64,000 nt of DNA from Doryteuthis pealeii (Eukaryota > Mollusca > Cephalopoda > Myopsida > Loliginidae), in assembly GCA_023376005.1 (NCBI GenBank), contig CM042141.1, positions 90,167,671 through 90,231,670 of the forward strand, written 5' to 3'. This document shows, piece after piece, positions 10,351 through 21,964 of this stretch (position 1 is its first letter; each line of letters opens with the position of its first letter). Under the pieces are notes generated by a model, which had not been told where the DNA came from, did not search any database, and worked only from the letters and a program-made list of their open reading frames with translations. A program made the translations under genes and the position numbers.

Positions 10351-10830
10351 AACCTTCAATAACAGAGGACAGTATCACAGACCGAACTGAAGAATCCAAG
10401 AATTCTATGGGCGTTACCAGAAAAAGACAGAACCTTTACAAAAAAAATAAGTTCGTATCTTTCCCCAAATTAACGCTATTTACAAAAATTAAAAATAAAC
10501 ATTGAACTGCCTTCAACGCATATTTCAAGTTAAAAAAATTCTTGAACCAATAACAGAGGAGAGTATCCGCTGGAAACAATTGCCTGATATTCATGTAATA
10601 CTACAGTTTGATAAGTTGTTGTTTTTTTTTTTGTTTTTTGTTTTTTATTAGTGGGTGTAAACTTTGAACCTGAACAATCTTTTGTATCAGTAACTAGGAA
10701 AATACTTATCAACTCATTTTCTAATCTTTGTATCAAAACAACAAATACCCAGAATCAATTATGCCAATAACCTTTCGTCAAAATATTTAAAAAGTGAAAT
10801 TATTCAATAATTCCAAACTCATTATTATCA
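10351..10830. other. AT-rich spacer, no gene seen
   Basis: AT-rich sequence with a direct repeat of the phrase GAACC(TT)CAATAACAGAGGA at 10349 and 10543. There is no credible open frame. Confidence 0.4.
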
Positions 10831-11278
10831 CTAGCGACAGAAAACACCCTCCGGGCGTCGTAAAATTTAATTTTTGAAAGACATTGCCTGAGAGGGTGGG
10901 AGTTAAAAATTCAGAGGGTTTGTATCATAAATAAGCAAAATTCTCATATTTATTAAAGGGGTAAAAATAATTTTTTTTTTAACAATTTGAAATGAAAACT
11001 GAGCCCCGTCCCTCTCAAATAAAATGTTGCGTGCATGTAATAATCAAACAATTATTTTGAATATTTTCCACATCAATTTACACAAAATCGTAGGTATTTA
11101 TTTATTTGTAAACTTTTTAGTTAAAAAAAAGGACGAGAGTAAAAAACAATTTTTGAAATTGCTTACTCAAATGTTGGGTGTATATAGCATAAGAATATTG
11201 TGACGTAAGCTGTGACGTAGAGCTATGACGTAGTTTTTGTTACAGAAAGAAACACAGACAATCTTCATTATTAATAGA
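10831..11278 (-). mobile_element. Non-autonomous Helitron-like element (copy 1)
   Basis: On the minus strand it begins A|TCTATTAATAATGAAGATT and ends with a short GC hairpin (ACGCCCGGAGGGTG) about 10 bases before CTAG|T. The 5' TC, a 3' subterminal hairpin, a CTRR end and insertion between A and T are Helitron hallmarks. No Rep/helicase is encoded in ~450 bp. Relatives lie at 16748-17154, 43586-44685 and 62198-62594. Confidence 0.7.
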
Positions 11279-12012
11279 TTAATTTGATCTGGTATTTTCA
11301 TTTCGTCCTTTAAATTTCTAATTGCTTTTATCGAATTAGTGTGGCAGTTATTCTCAGGTTAACAACAACAAATAAATGAATTAAAGTTTAGTTCAATTCT
11401 AAAGGTTTATTATGCAACAAAATAATAACTAACAATATAAATGTACTTGTCATGTATAGAGTCAAGTTTGAGAGATCTACCAGTCTGAAGGAGAAGGAAA
11501 TTAAGGATATCTGGTATCGTTTTATGAGTTAATCCTCTCGGAGATAAATTCCGGTTGACTTGTTGTGGAACTGATCTGTAGGTGTCTGTTGAATATGGGT
11601 GCCAAAATTACTGGACGCGTCAAGTGATTTCTATGCCTGTCACGGAAAGGTTAATTAATTCCATATACAGACGTATACAGATGTATACATATTATAGTAA
11701 CTCAACACTTTTATTATTGTTGCATATTCATTTTATTTTATTTCATTTGATTTATTTTTTGTTTTTATTTTTATTTTTCTATTTCATTTTATTTATTTAT
11801 TGTTTTGTTTTTTGTTTGTTTTATTTTTGTTTTTTTGTTTTTTTTGGGGGGGTTTTTGGGGGGGGTTGTAACATACTTGACTTATTTTGTGATCTGGGCT
11901 TTTGTAAAAAGCTTGTTCTCGAAGCTTAGTTGAATAAGCAGTCAATTTGATTTACCAAGCTTTTCTGAGGCATATATATAATATATATATATATATATAT
12001 GTGTGTTGTGTG

Positions 12013-12050
<38 letters not shown>

Positions 12051-12139
12051 CTACTAAGATAGATTATTGCCTTTGAGCAAAATGACATATTTGCACAATC
12101 TGACATACAAACTTCCGGTTGCCTACTGTCGGTACAATT
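11279..12139. other. AT-rich spacer with T/G homopolymer and AT/GT microsatellite
   Basis: A T-rich tract ends in alternating T and G runs at 11836-11869. (AT)n and (GT)n runs lie at 11973-12048. I see no gene. Confidence 0.5.
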
Positions 12140-12260
12140 TCTAAGTGTCCACCAATCCCATAATCACCTGCACAGTCCAATCGCTGCTTAAACTCGATGA
12201 TCTGACGAAACCCGTTGCTTTAAGCGTCACTTGACCATAAGTCGGGTAAAGTGATATACT
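12140..12260 (-). repeat. 5S-rRNA-derived SINE head (copy 2, diverged)
   Basis: Minus-strand sequence GGTCAAGTGACGCTTAAAGC, GTCAGATCATCGAGTTTAAG and CAGCGATTGGACTGTGCAGG follows the order of 5S rRNA. It then departs before the shared SINE tail. It seems a separate, older 5S-derived copy. Confidence 0.55.
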
Positions 12261-12404
12261 TCCCGGTGCGATTATAACAGGCAAGTCTCGCAGATCCATT
12301 AATACTGAATGGTGAGTTCGATCCTCGCTGGATGCCCTACACTTGCAACTTTGTGTCAGATCCTATCAGTGGCGAACGAGTTGGGTAAATACTTACCTTC
12401 TTTG
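12261..12404 (-). repeat. tRNA-like SINE fragment
   Basis: Contains TACTGAATGGTGAGTTCGATCCTCGCTGGATGCC; the reverse complement of this phrase recurs at 19395-19440, and a weaker relative lies at 42372-42475. GAGTTCGATCC is B-box-like. No intact tRNA cloverleaf is present. Confidence 0.4.
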
Positions 12405-12645
12405 TCAGGCCGAGAACTTATTAATTTTGCAAAACAAATACAAGGCAAAATTATTTTATTAACAGATTTATGGAATGAACTACCATCATCAATAGTGAAT
12501 GCCCCATCTCTGAACTCCTTTAAGACAAGGTTGGATAATTTGTGGAAAGAATATAAATATTCTGTGGAAATAAGATGAATGTCTTGAATATAAGGAATAG
12601 CTGACAGGTTTCAGACCTAATATACTAGCTGAAAAAGATATTATT
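12405..12645 (+). mobile_element. Non-LTR retrotransposon 3' end fragment
   Basis: The frame encodes LWNELPSSIVNAPSLNSFKT followed by RLDNLWKEYK and a stop. This is the typical C-terminal W-N-x-L-P...S-x-x-x-F-K-x-R-L-D motif of CR1/L2/RTE-like reverse transcriptase ORFs. A 3' UTR with ACTAGCTGAAAAAGATATTATT follows and meets a family D element tail-to-tail. The same junction occurs at 25065-25186. Confidence 0.65.
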
Positions 12646-12649
12646 ATTT

Positions 12650-12909
12650 TTGTTTTTCACACCTGTCGTAGCTGGTGATTCACTGGAGGCTGAGTGACAG
12701 CAAGTCTCATCAGGTTCCAGGACTCTTCTGAGTATTCTAACCGATCCCAACAGTGTCCTAGTTTGGATGGTCTCGGTTCTTCCTCTGATTTCTAGTTCAC
12801 CCAAATTCTTTTCCAGGGCTTTGGGGATCGTTCCAAAGGCACCAATTACAATCGGTACGACCTACACCTTCATGTTCCATGGCTTCTTCAGTTCTCTGGC
12901 AAGGTCCAA

Positions 12910-12965
<56 letters not shown>
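12650..12965 (-). mobile_element. Non-LTR retrotransposon 3' end, family D (copy 3)
   Basis: Minus-strand relative of 2015-2440 (GTAGCTGGTGATTCACTGGA; ACCAATTACAATCGGTACGA). It is bordered by an (ATT)n run of about 50 bases at 12911-12964. The coding frames are broken. Confidence 0.6.
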
Positions 12966-13740
12966 ACTGTTAATGCAAACTGACATTTCATTTGGTCCTG
13001 CTTGGTGGATGGGCTTGTTTCGTATTTCCTATAATGATGATTATTGAATTGCAAGTAAAAAAAACAGGATTTAAAATTTTCATCAAAATCGAAGAGTTAT
13101 CTCCCCTATTTGACATTGTATCGGAATAAGTTAAGTTTTATACATCATGGAAATTTATTTACGGACGCATGTGCAAATGGTCAAATAGGCCAATCACGGT
13201 CCTCCTAGAAGTCACGTGAAGCCAGTTATAAAAGCAAAGATCGCTTGAAGGATCGATATCTTTGCCCCTCTTTGTCTCTTTGCCACTTGCTAACACGGGC
13301 CTCTATGCTACTCCAGTGGTAGCAGCTAGATACAGTACGGGACGGTGAGACATCGCTTCGTGATACAGCCTTGTGCGGTGAGATAAAAGCCGTGTCTTCT
13401 TCCACCACCAAAAGGGCTGAGAGCCGACAACCTAAAGCGGCTACTACAATTCAATCGGGCCACCATCACCAATCATCGTTACCAGGACTTTAAGAAAAAA
13501 ACAGCTAAGTTCAGCAGGCATATTCTCTGCAACCCCAACCTAACCCAACCTAAACCTTGAACGGTGATCTCTTTGAACCACCATTCTAGTTTTATACATT
13601 GGTTGTACCCCCGTTGTATATCCTAGTGTTTTTTGTACATTAAATTCTTTTCGTTAGATCACAAGGCTGTTTGTTTCCTTTCTTCAAAAGCTTCGCCCAT
13701 TTTTCTCTGTGCAATACTTGTACTTGTGCCCCTACAAAAA
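12966..13740 (+). repeat. GC-richer block with TATA box; possible solo LTR
   Basis: Between about 13070 and 13739 the base composition shifts. The sequence has CAGTTATAAAAGCAAAG (TATA-like at 13223-13230), and a downstream T-rich stretch with ACATTAAATTC. It ends in TGTGCCCCTACA at about 13737, which looks like a retroviral-type LTR terminus. I could not define a TG start or a target-site duplication, so the call is tentative. It might instead be an unrelated promoter-like repeat. Confidence 0.3.
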
Positions 13741-14107
13741 AAGAGGTATAATTTGTATTTATTTTCTTCAAGATATTTTAAAGGGGTCTGTCAAAAATAA
13801 TCTAAAAATATCAGGCAATTTTACCGACAGTAAAAGAACGATAGTTGGTTGAATATATCGTTTCCTCGTACGGAATAACTGTAAGAACAATTCACGACAA
13901 AAGTGATAATAAGGATATTTTATTGCCTGAGCAAATTTAATAGAAGAGAATACAGACACGACAGGGGATACAAGAAAGCTTATACAAAGTTGTATAAGAT
14001 AAATGTCCTAATAGAAAACTAGTCTTTTAGTAGATAGAGTCTTGAGGCTGTTAGTAGAAAAAAAAGGAAATTTTCCTAATTCCCCACTGGATTGACACTA
14101 GGAATTT

Positions 14108-14340
14108 TTAACATGGGGAGCTACGCACAAACCGAAGTTCATGCAGTGATCAGTACAAAAAGTGCATGATCCCTTCGGCATTCCCTTTTGGCGTTCCTCG
14201 GGTACCGGTAAATAGACCCAACTCTGTCCCTTTTAAACGAAGGTGCAAGTATTGTTTGGGGTCTGGTCCCCTGGGATCACGCGATGTATTTAATCTTACT
14301 AGTCCAGAAGCCGAAGCTACTGAACACGGGACACTCTGAT
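14108..14340 (+). repeat. Family Q repeat (copy 2, diverged)
   Basis: It shares GATCCCTTCGGCATTCCC, GTAAATAGACCCAACTC and GGTCCCCTGGGATCACG with 5150-5475. It looks older than copy 1. Confidence 0.5.
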
Positions 14341-16747
14341 AAAAAAAGGAAAGTATAAACATTTACATGATAAGCATGTTCTCGTGCACCACGTGACATG
14401 AAAGGCTGGGGGAGCAAACCCCCCCCCCCATTGTCCTGTAGACAGGATACGCAACTGGTGTATGTTCTTCTTTCGAGGATAGAAGGTAAAAGCCTTGCCG
14501 TTTCCACCTTGATAATACTGCTCGCTTCGCCACCAAGCGCCTACTGACAGACACAGAAAATCATTACCTCTCGTGTCCCCTATTAACTGAGAGATTCAAT
14601 CAAAAACACTACCATAAACAAAACCATGGTCCGAAAAGAATATTTTAATAGAATTCTAGGTGTTTCGTGTTGGAATTTACAAACTTAATTCGACATAAAA
14701 AGAGACACACCTCTTTATCTCCGGTAAGCGCATGGACTCATCTTGGCATATTCCACGCGGGATACCTTAAACTCAATTAACAAGGCAACACATCAGGAAT
14801 GCTTATCATTACACACTAGGGGTGTATTTTTATTTACAGAGACTGACTGAAAAAGGATTAAGGGCAAGTAACTCACCCATGTACAAAAAAAAAGGATCCG
14901 GGCAGGTAACTCTGACCCGACTATTATTACAGTCCGTTAGTTTTAACAAGCACTGACGAAAGTGAATTTCAACATTCCGAAGAGAATATATTCTTGCTTC
15001 ATAATGCAATTGTGTTATTGTAAGACGCAAAGGTCATATTACAGGTTAGTAAGTACACATGAGTTCGTTGAATTGGAACTTAATTGTCTGCCTACGCGGG
15101 CGAGGTGAAAGGAGGACATTTTATGGTGAAGACTCATACACGTTTTCCTTCTTTTTTTACTCGCCTCCACTGCACATTTCAGTAATTGTCCAACTTATTT
15201 CAGGTAGACCAGAAAGGAACAGGTGAGAAATAACAAATCTAAAATTGTCGAGCATCCTAGAAAACAATGAGACACCCAACCAAATGCAAATGGGGTGGGG
15301 GGTTCACTACTTATTTAAAATTAGAATTTTAAAAAGTTTTTAAATAAAACTATGGGGATTTTCTTTTTTTTACTACTGCTGATTTTTTTGTCTGCTTACA
15401 GTTTAAAAATGCACTTGAAATAGATATGTTCATAGAGAAAGTGGTGTATTGTGGTTATTGATAAGGTTAGAACTGATAAATGAATTATTTTGCCGAAAGG
15501 AAATACCATCACAATGGGAAGGAGACTAACTTAAGTAAGAGTTGCCAGATTGACTTTTCTGACACTAAATTCTAGAAATCTGGCTTTTTGAAAATTTGGT
15601 TAGCATCAGAAAATTCATTTACCCTTTTTCTGTTTTGTTTTGTTGTTGTTTCTTTTTTTTTTGGGGGGGGGGTTCTTTTTGTAATTTTTTTTTTTTTTTT
15701 GGGGGGGGGTATATGCTAAAATTATTTGCAACAAAATTTCATATTATCCTTTTTCTAAAACCGTTAGGGACGAGTGGTGAGAGAGGCATGGAAATATGTG
15801 CTGTCAACACGACTTGATGATGATGATGATGATGATGATGATTTGGTTACAGAGTTCAATGATGTAGAATTTGTTTTAGACGAATAAGACATGCTGGTCA
15901 ATGATGAGAAATTAAGGATCAAATCATAAGAGACGTTTTCCTGTGGATTCCTACACATGGACAGATCAGTTTTGGCCAAACAGCAAAAACTTACATTCAT
16001 TAGTTCTATACAGACACCGAATGATCGTGTTCGTGTTGAGGGCCTGCCAGAAGCGATGACCGATGGGAACGGACGGTGTGAGATAGAGAGAGGGCAGAGA
16101 GAGAGAGAGAGAGAGTCAGAGGCATGCGCGCTGTAAGCAGGACTTGATGATTGCTAGTGAATAATATCAAAACCCAGGTATCTTTTAATTTAGAAAAAAT
16201 TGACTTTTTTTAATTAACTTTTTTCAAATGTTAGGCGAGTACTTATTCATGGACGATAGTGTACTTATTTATTTTCGTTCTTCGTAAACAAATTAAACGT
16301 TAGTCACATTTAAAAGGAGTTTATACTATCTTCAAAAATACGACATTACTTTTTGAACAATCTATATATTAATTGTTGTAGAGTAGCTAACATCCCTTCA
16401 GCACTCTACCAGATGGATTGGCCCATAGCCATAAAATAGCCTACGATTAAAGTGGATTAAAATTTAAAAAATAAAATAAAAAATAAAATTCAGACTGACT
16501 TTGCAGCGTTGGCTATACCGAACTGACCCTCCTCTATTTAGTGTAAGTTTTGTCTTGTTAATTGTTTGTACTTATTTGTTCTGTGTTTTTTTTTTTATGT
16601 ATCCGCTTTGCACCGGATGCTGGTGCTTAATAAATGTATTATGTCGTCACCTCAGATAGATAATGGTCCATTCAGTTTTGATGTGGAAGAAAGGAAATAA
16701 AAAGGGAGAGAGAAGGGAGAGAAATAAATGGAAGAAAATTATATATA
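14341..16747. other. Unclassified spacer, no gene seen
   Basis: Unique-looking sequence. It includes T-run/G-run junctions at 15650-15672 and 15686-15709, a (GAT)n run at 15817-15841 and (GA)n at 16085-16114. Small open frames show no domain, codon bias or splice context that I can recognise. Confidence 0.4.
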
Positions 16748-17154
16748 CTAGCAAAATAAAAAACACCCTCCGGGCGATGTAAAAAATAATTTTTTGAAAG
16801 ATATTGCTTGAGGGGTGGAAGTTAAAAATTAAATGTCGGAGAGTTTGAACCATAAATCATGAAATCATCAAATTTATTAAAGGAGTAAAAAAAAAAACAA
16901 TTTGAAATCGAAACTAAGTTCTATTAACTTTGAATATCTATTAAAATAAAACAAACTATATATAAATATATGATACTGGGGATGTATTTATTAAAACTTG
17001 TTTTAAAAAACAATGAGGACTGTCTAATGTTGCATGTTCAAATTTTGAGTGTATTTATTCTGTTATGACGATTTCAGGTATAGTGACGTAAGCAGTGACG
17101 TAGTTTTTGTTACAGACAAAAACCGGAAGTGAATCTCCATTATTAATAAGAAGA
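16748..17154 (-). mobile_element. Non-autonomous Helitron-like element (copy 2)
   Basis: The minus strand begins A|TCTTCTTATTAATAATGGAG and ends with CGCCCGGAGGGTG...CTAG|T. Both flanks are AT dinucleotide (ATATATA on the left, GTATATATATA on the right), so the element sits inside an AT microsatellite. The interior matches copies at 10831 and 62198 (TTTTTGAAAGATATTGCTTG; GACGTAGTTTTTGTTACAGA). Confidence 0.75.
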
Positions 17155-17167
17155 TATGTATATATAT

Positions 17168-17202
<35 letters not shown>

Positions 17203-17371
17203 GATTTAAATAATTACGTAACAATTGAATAGTTTAAATGTTACGTCCTGTCATCCCTAAGATAAATAATGGAGCATTCCTTTTTTATTGTGAAGAAAAT
17301 ATAAGAAGAAAGAAAGAAAGAAAGAAAGAATGAAAAGAAGAAGAAGAAAATATGTTACACATCAGAAAGAA

Positions 17372-17443
<72 letters not shown>

Positions 17444-17621
17444 GAAGAGAGAAGAAAGAAAATGCTACACATCAGAAAGAAAAAGAAAGAAAGAAAGAAA
17501 GAAAGTAAAAGACAGAGAAAGGGAGATAGAGATCACAAGCAATAATCAGACACGTATTGCGTATCGTCTGTTTCGATGGAATGGAAATAAGGGGGAAAAA
17601 AAGAAAAGAAGAGATATATAC

Positions 17622-17671
<50 letters not shown>

Positions 17672-18084
17672 CTATTCTTTGAAACGTTTATACGAGACTT
17701 TCTCTGTGGTACCAAAATTCCACTACAGTTAAATAAAGATTATTATACTTTTTACATATTGAACTATTTCGTAATAGCTTTTAAGTATACATGCCAAACG
17801 TAATAGTTAAATCATCATAACATGGTATATCCATGGTCCCACTAGTTTAGTATAGTGATCACTGCTCAACCCTTAACACTTTAAAGTAGGGGTCACCAAA
17901 CTTGTTTAATTTAAGAGCCACAAATGATACAACTCAGATATTAGAGAGCCGTGAGACATGAAAAAAAATTTACACATACATTTTTATTGTTAGATACACA
18001 TTTTGTTACAAAAATGTAATATAATTTTTAAGAAATGTATATTAAATAATATTCATTCATGCATACAGTTTTAAAACTGTTCAT
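17155..18084. repeat. Purine-rich microsatellite cluster and spacer
   Basis: Contains (GACA)n at 17175-17200, (GAAA)n with interruptions at 17306-17505 and (GA)n at 17625-17669. A tandem ACACATCAGAAAGA phrase occurs at 17357 and 17467. The rest is AT-rich with no gene. Confidence 0.8.
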
Positions 18085-18700
18085 TTGTTTGGTTTGGTTT
18101 GGTTTGTTTTGTTTTATGGCATATCAACCTCGGTGGGTCATTTAATGCCGACAAAGTTGTGAAATAAATTCATTCTTAATGCATAATACAATTTTGTTTA
18201 TAAACTTATGTTTTTCTATTCAACCCATAGATGGAGCCCTAACAGGTTCTACCACTCCGGGTCAGAGTGGACCAGGGAGCAATGGTGATGAAGGGGTGTT
18301 CCACATTCCCCAAACCTCCAAAACTGGAACCTCACCATCAGATAGAGTTTAACGTCATTCCCAGGACATGTAGACCCTCAGCCACTGCCTTCTAGCACAC
18401 ATATGATAAGAAGGATTGGGGGTTGCCATAAGGGCAATAGGGTTGGGGCAATCATATAGGTGCTAGGGCTTGACGTGGCCAGCCGATTGATCGGAGGGGG
18501 CCTCTCCGACCGCCCGTCTAGCCCAAGAAAAGCCTAAAGTGGAATATTGCAAGCCATGGACTGCTCAGCCACCTGGGTTCTATCCTTAAGCATCACAGGT
18601 CGCCACCCACGGCCAACAGGTGGCCCCATTGGGGGAGTATTATCCCTCTGCAGAGGTGCAGTCGAGCATTCTAACGCCCCAGACGACAGGGCGGTGATCA
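18085..18700 (-). repeat. Family P repeat, near full length (copy 4)
   Basis: Reverse-oriented copy starting with GTTTTATGGCATATCAACCT and TCATTTAATGCCGAC (the reversed tail). It ends with TCTGCAGAGGTGCAGTCGAG and the 5' head GACGACAGGGCGGTGATC. It is highly similar to 262-836 over the whole length. Confidence 0.7.
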
Positions 18701-19334
18701 TTTGTACTGGTTTCAGTAACCATAAAGGCACTAATATATAAAAAGAAAAAGAAAAAGAAAGAAAAAAGTAAACCAAAAAATTGAGGTATTTTAATCAAAT
18801 TTCCGCCTTACAAAATTAGTTTTATTATTTGATTATTTAATAACTTCAGACTTTTCCTGCAAACTGATTCTTTTTCAGCACATCCTTCTCCTACTAAAAC
18901 AGCAGGTCAAACAGGTCGACCACTGAAACCTAAAAAAAACAAAAAAACACCCAAAATGTTTTACTACTAACACTGGACTTATGTATATGAATAATTGTAT
19001 AAATGTTAAGTTTGAAATAAAGGGTATGTATAGATTTAAATAGAGATGTTGTAAGAGCGTGACACGTGACGAGATTTATCACGAGACTTCGCACGACGTC
19101 ACGGTAAAGTAAAGACGAGTAGTAAAAGACAGATGTGGTTTCACGAGGTTTCATTACAACAAACCGCATGTTTCTTATTTTGGATTCGGGGCGAAATTTC
19201 TAGAATATTTGAATTCTCTAGAATTTTCCACGGGTCTCATATTAAAGGCCAGGCATTAGCCGCGGTTTGGCTGCACCTTATTTAGAGTTAAGCCAATACT
19301 GAAATATCTACGTTTGAAAGTGTTTGGACAGTAG
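18701..19334. other. Spacer, no gene seen
   Basis: AT-rich sequence with a short GC-richer stretch at 19040-19165 containing ACACGTGACGAGATTTATCA. I cannot classify it. Confidence 0.3.
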
Positions 19335-19480
19335 AAATTTATCCAACCCTTTCGCCACGGGTAGGATGTGACGCAAGATCGGAAGTATTCGGCATCCAGC
19401 GAGAATCAAACTCGCTATTCAGTAGTAATGGATCAGCGAGACTACCTCAATAACCATTACTCCGCGATGGGACGCCTTGA
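19335..19480 (-). repeat. tRNA-like SINE fragment
   Basis: Contains CACGGGTAGGATGTGACGCA, GGCATCCAGCGAGAATCAAA and AATAACCATTACTCCGCGAT. These read in reverse as a GTAATGGTTATTGAGG head and a TTTGATTCTCGCTGG B-box region. It is related to the fragments at 12261 and 42372. Confidence 0.5.
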
Positions 19481-19937
19481 TATTTGGACTGTATTTTTTT
19501 TCATTTCCTGGTAGGGGAACCTCACTCCTCTGCAGGGAATGCAGTTTGTGCACTCTAAGCCTCATTCCTTGAACTTGAAACTTACTGTCAAGGCAGATCT
19601 AAAAAAAAATAAATGTATTACTGTTGCACCGCGTAATAAAGACTATAAGTAAGTTGTTTTTATATTTATACCATTCGAGAAAAACCAACCGTCATTCCTA
19701 CCCAACACATAAGACAGAAATGGAAGGTGGTTCGAAAAAGCAGAGGAAAGGTTCAAAATGCGTCATTTCAATTTCCATTAGACCCCAGTCCAAAAGCAGA
19801 CCTGATCAGAAACAGGACCGGTGGGTCAGTTGGTATGAGCTTTTTGGTTATAAGGGAGACTATCCCCACTGGTAGAGTGTATACCTGTTTGTATGATCAT
19901 CAGTCGTACATTTCCCATTTGCTATAGGTCTATTATC

Positions 19938-20165
19938 GACTGAACTTGCACAAAGGTGTCAAAATTAAGGTAACCCAGAAAAAAAACAGAACCCAAATTA
20001 TTTATTTATTTTCCCATTAAACTAACCTTAACCAACACCAACCCTAACCCTAACCCTTATCCCTAAGCCTAAGCCTAACCCCTAACCCTAAATCCCCCCA
20101 GTTAAAATTAACAATTTTATTATAAAATTTGTGGGTTCTGTTTTTTCTGGGTATACAGGGTGACC
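19938..20165. repeat. MITE-like inverted repeat with telomere-like core (copy 1)
   Basis: The left arm CTTGCACAAAGGTGTCAAAA...ACCCAGAAAAAAAACAGAAC is mirrored by GGGTTCTGTTTTTTCTGGGT on the right. Between the arms lies a degenerate (CCCTAA)n tract at about 20036-20092. A second copy in reverse orientation is at 37347-37541. This is an interspersed element, not a chromosome end. Confidence 0.6.
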
Positions 20166-20177
20166 CAGAAAAAAAGA

Positions 20178-20186
20178 TGTGAGAGA

Positions 20187-20219
<33 letters not shown>

Positions 20220-20226
20220 GAGAGAG
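20178..20226. repeat. (GA)n microsatellite
   Basis: About 47 bases of GA interrupted by one T. Confidence 0.9.
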
Positions 20227-20449
20227 GCCCTTAATATAATCTCATAATAGCAAACTTCACTCTTTGTTAGCCGAATTCACTTATCTCCTAATTCCTGGCA
20301 GTCCAAAAAGGCTCTGTCTGTCCTGGCAACCTTTGGGGGTCATAACCATTCCCTATCTCTCTGGCCTGGCTACTCTAACAGTCAAAACCTTTGTGTCTTC
20401 TTCCTAAAAAAAGGGTCTTATTTATTTATCTTTGTTAAACAAATTTCAA

Positions 20450-21272
20450 TCTAGAATCTTCCTGTTTGTGATTTTGCCCTGCCCCCTTCAATGGTGATCG
20501 TGTTGATTTATTGGCAATCCTTAATTATTCAAAGTGATTTAATAGATGTCTTTTAACCCCCCCCCCCCGGATCAAAAGGTGGTTATCAACCAGATTACAA
20601 ACCATCACCCGTACTTGCTAATGGCCGAAACAAACACTCTCCTAAAACAAAAACTTGAAAGGGCAATTAAACACAACACCAGACTCCACTTCTTTTCCTT
20701 ATTGTCAGAAGACCCATTCTGTAACAATGTTATTGTGTGCCATGTGACCCAAGGTTACTAGGGCGCAAAGCTCCCTGTCCAATTGGTGGACAGAGAAATG
20801 TTCGTTAATGTGCGCCTTGCATGTCGAAGTTGAAAGTGCTAAGAGGGGGTTTGATTTTGTTGCTTCTTCTTTTATTATGCTGCTTGTCACACCACCTAGT
20901 GTCTATTGGAAGACACGTTTGGAAATTTTAAAAGAAAAAGGAAAGGTTTTAACTTGGAGTTATTTTCCTTAGAGAAATTTGGGCTGCTCTTGATAGTCTT
21001 GTCTTGTTGATCTGAATTTGGTAAATTCAAAGGGCTCCTACTGATAGTTTTCGCGGTGGTCTGCGATTGGTCAGTTCCAGGACATTGCTGCTGATCCCAG
21101 GAGGGAGGCAGGGGTTTATAACCCTCTGAATGCGAATTTTTCGCCAGTTTAGGGTTAATTAGCCAGAGGCGGTTACCAAACTCCGTAATAAATTTATCTT
21201 GTTATTAGGGAGTTACCCAACCCCAAACGTCAAATAAGGGAACTGTGGCAAGTAAAGGGTGTAATCGCTACA
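20450..21272 (+). repeat. TATA-bearing unclassified block; possible LTR
   Basis: A GGGTTTATAACCC motif at 21112-21124 is followed about 70 bases later by AATAAA at 21187-21192. The block ends GGGTGTAATCGCTACA at 21271, a possible LTR terminus. A short flank similarity (AATGG at 20490, AATGA at 21272) is too weak to prove a target duplication. The 71-codon frame at 20546-20761 has no recognisable domain. Confidence 0.3.
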
Positions 21273-21964
21273 AATGAGTGTATATTGTCTTCTCTTCTGT
21301 TGTGTTCAATGTTAGTAACCACGGATATAATAAAGCTAATATTGGCCTTTGGAGAGTGGGAAGTTGATTACACTATCTCTCATATCACCAAACATTCCAA
21401 TAATGCTAACTTCGTCATACAGTTGTATCTTTTTATTTACAGATGTGTGTGTCTGTGTCTGTGTCTGTGTCTGTGTGTTAGAGAAAGAATGTGAGGAGAT
21501 TTATTTTATAAATTAAATTATTAAAAATCACTTAAAAGTCAAAGAACAAAGCTTGAAAGGAACTTTACAATTTTTACCATCTTTTCCTATTTAATGTCGT
21601 GATGTTAAATCCAGTATTTATTTCCATTTGTAAACATGTTTTAATTCTTTTCATATACCTGTTTTGCTTTTTGTTTTTTGTTTGTTTTTTCTAACTTCTT
21701 GTGACTTGTGACAATAAGTCACATGATCAAACACGCTTCTTACATATAAATAAAGAAAGTTGGGGGTGGGTGAGAAATTCTAGTTCGTCAGCATCACAAG
21801 AAGAAATGTATTTTCCTTCTTTTTTTTTCATTCTCAAAATATTCGTATTTAAAGGAAATATTTTTGATAGGTCTAATGTAAAAAAATATTATTAAAATAT
21901 AATAGAAGGTTCTATATTTATATTTAGATATATTTTAAAAAATTAAAGAATATTTTTTTAAGCC
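21273..21964. other. AT-rich spacer, no gene seen
   Basis: AT-rich sequence with a short (TGTGTC)n run at 21442-21476. No feature can be named. Confidence 0.4.

Noticed and set aside
11582..11929. 115-codon open frame rich in Phe/Leu
   Set aside because: Translation of a T-rich tract; it only mimics a membrane protein.
17157..17500. CRISPR-like or structured repeat array
   Set aside because: These are simple GACA/GAAA microsatellites with no spacers; the window is eukaryotic.
20036..20092. Chromosome end (CCCTAA repeats)
   Set aside because: The tract is short, degenerate and enclosed by inverted arms that recur at 37347-37541. It is an interspersed element.
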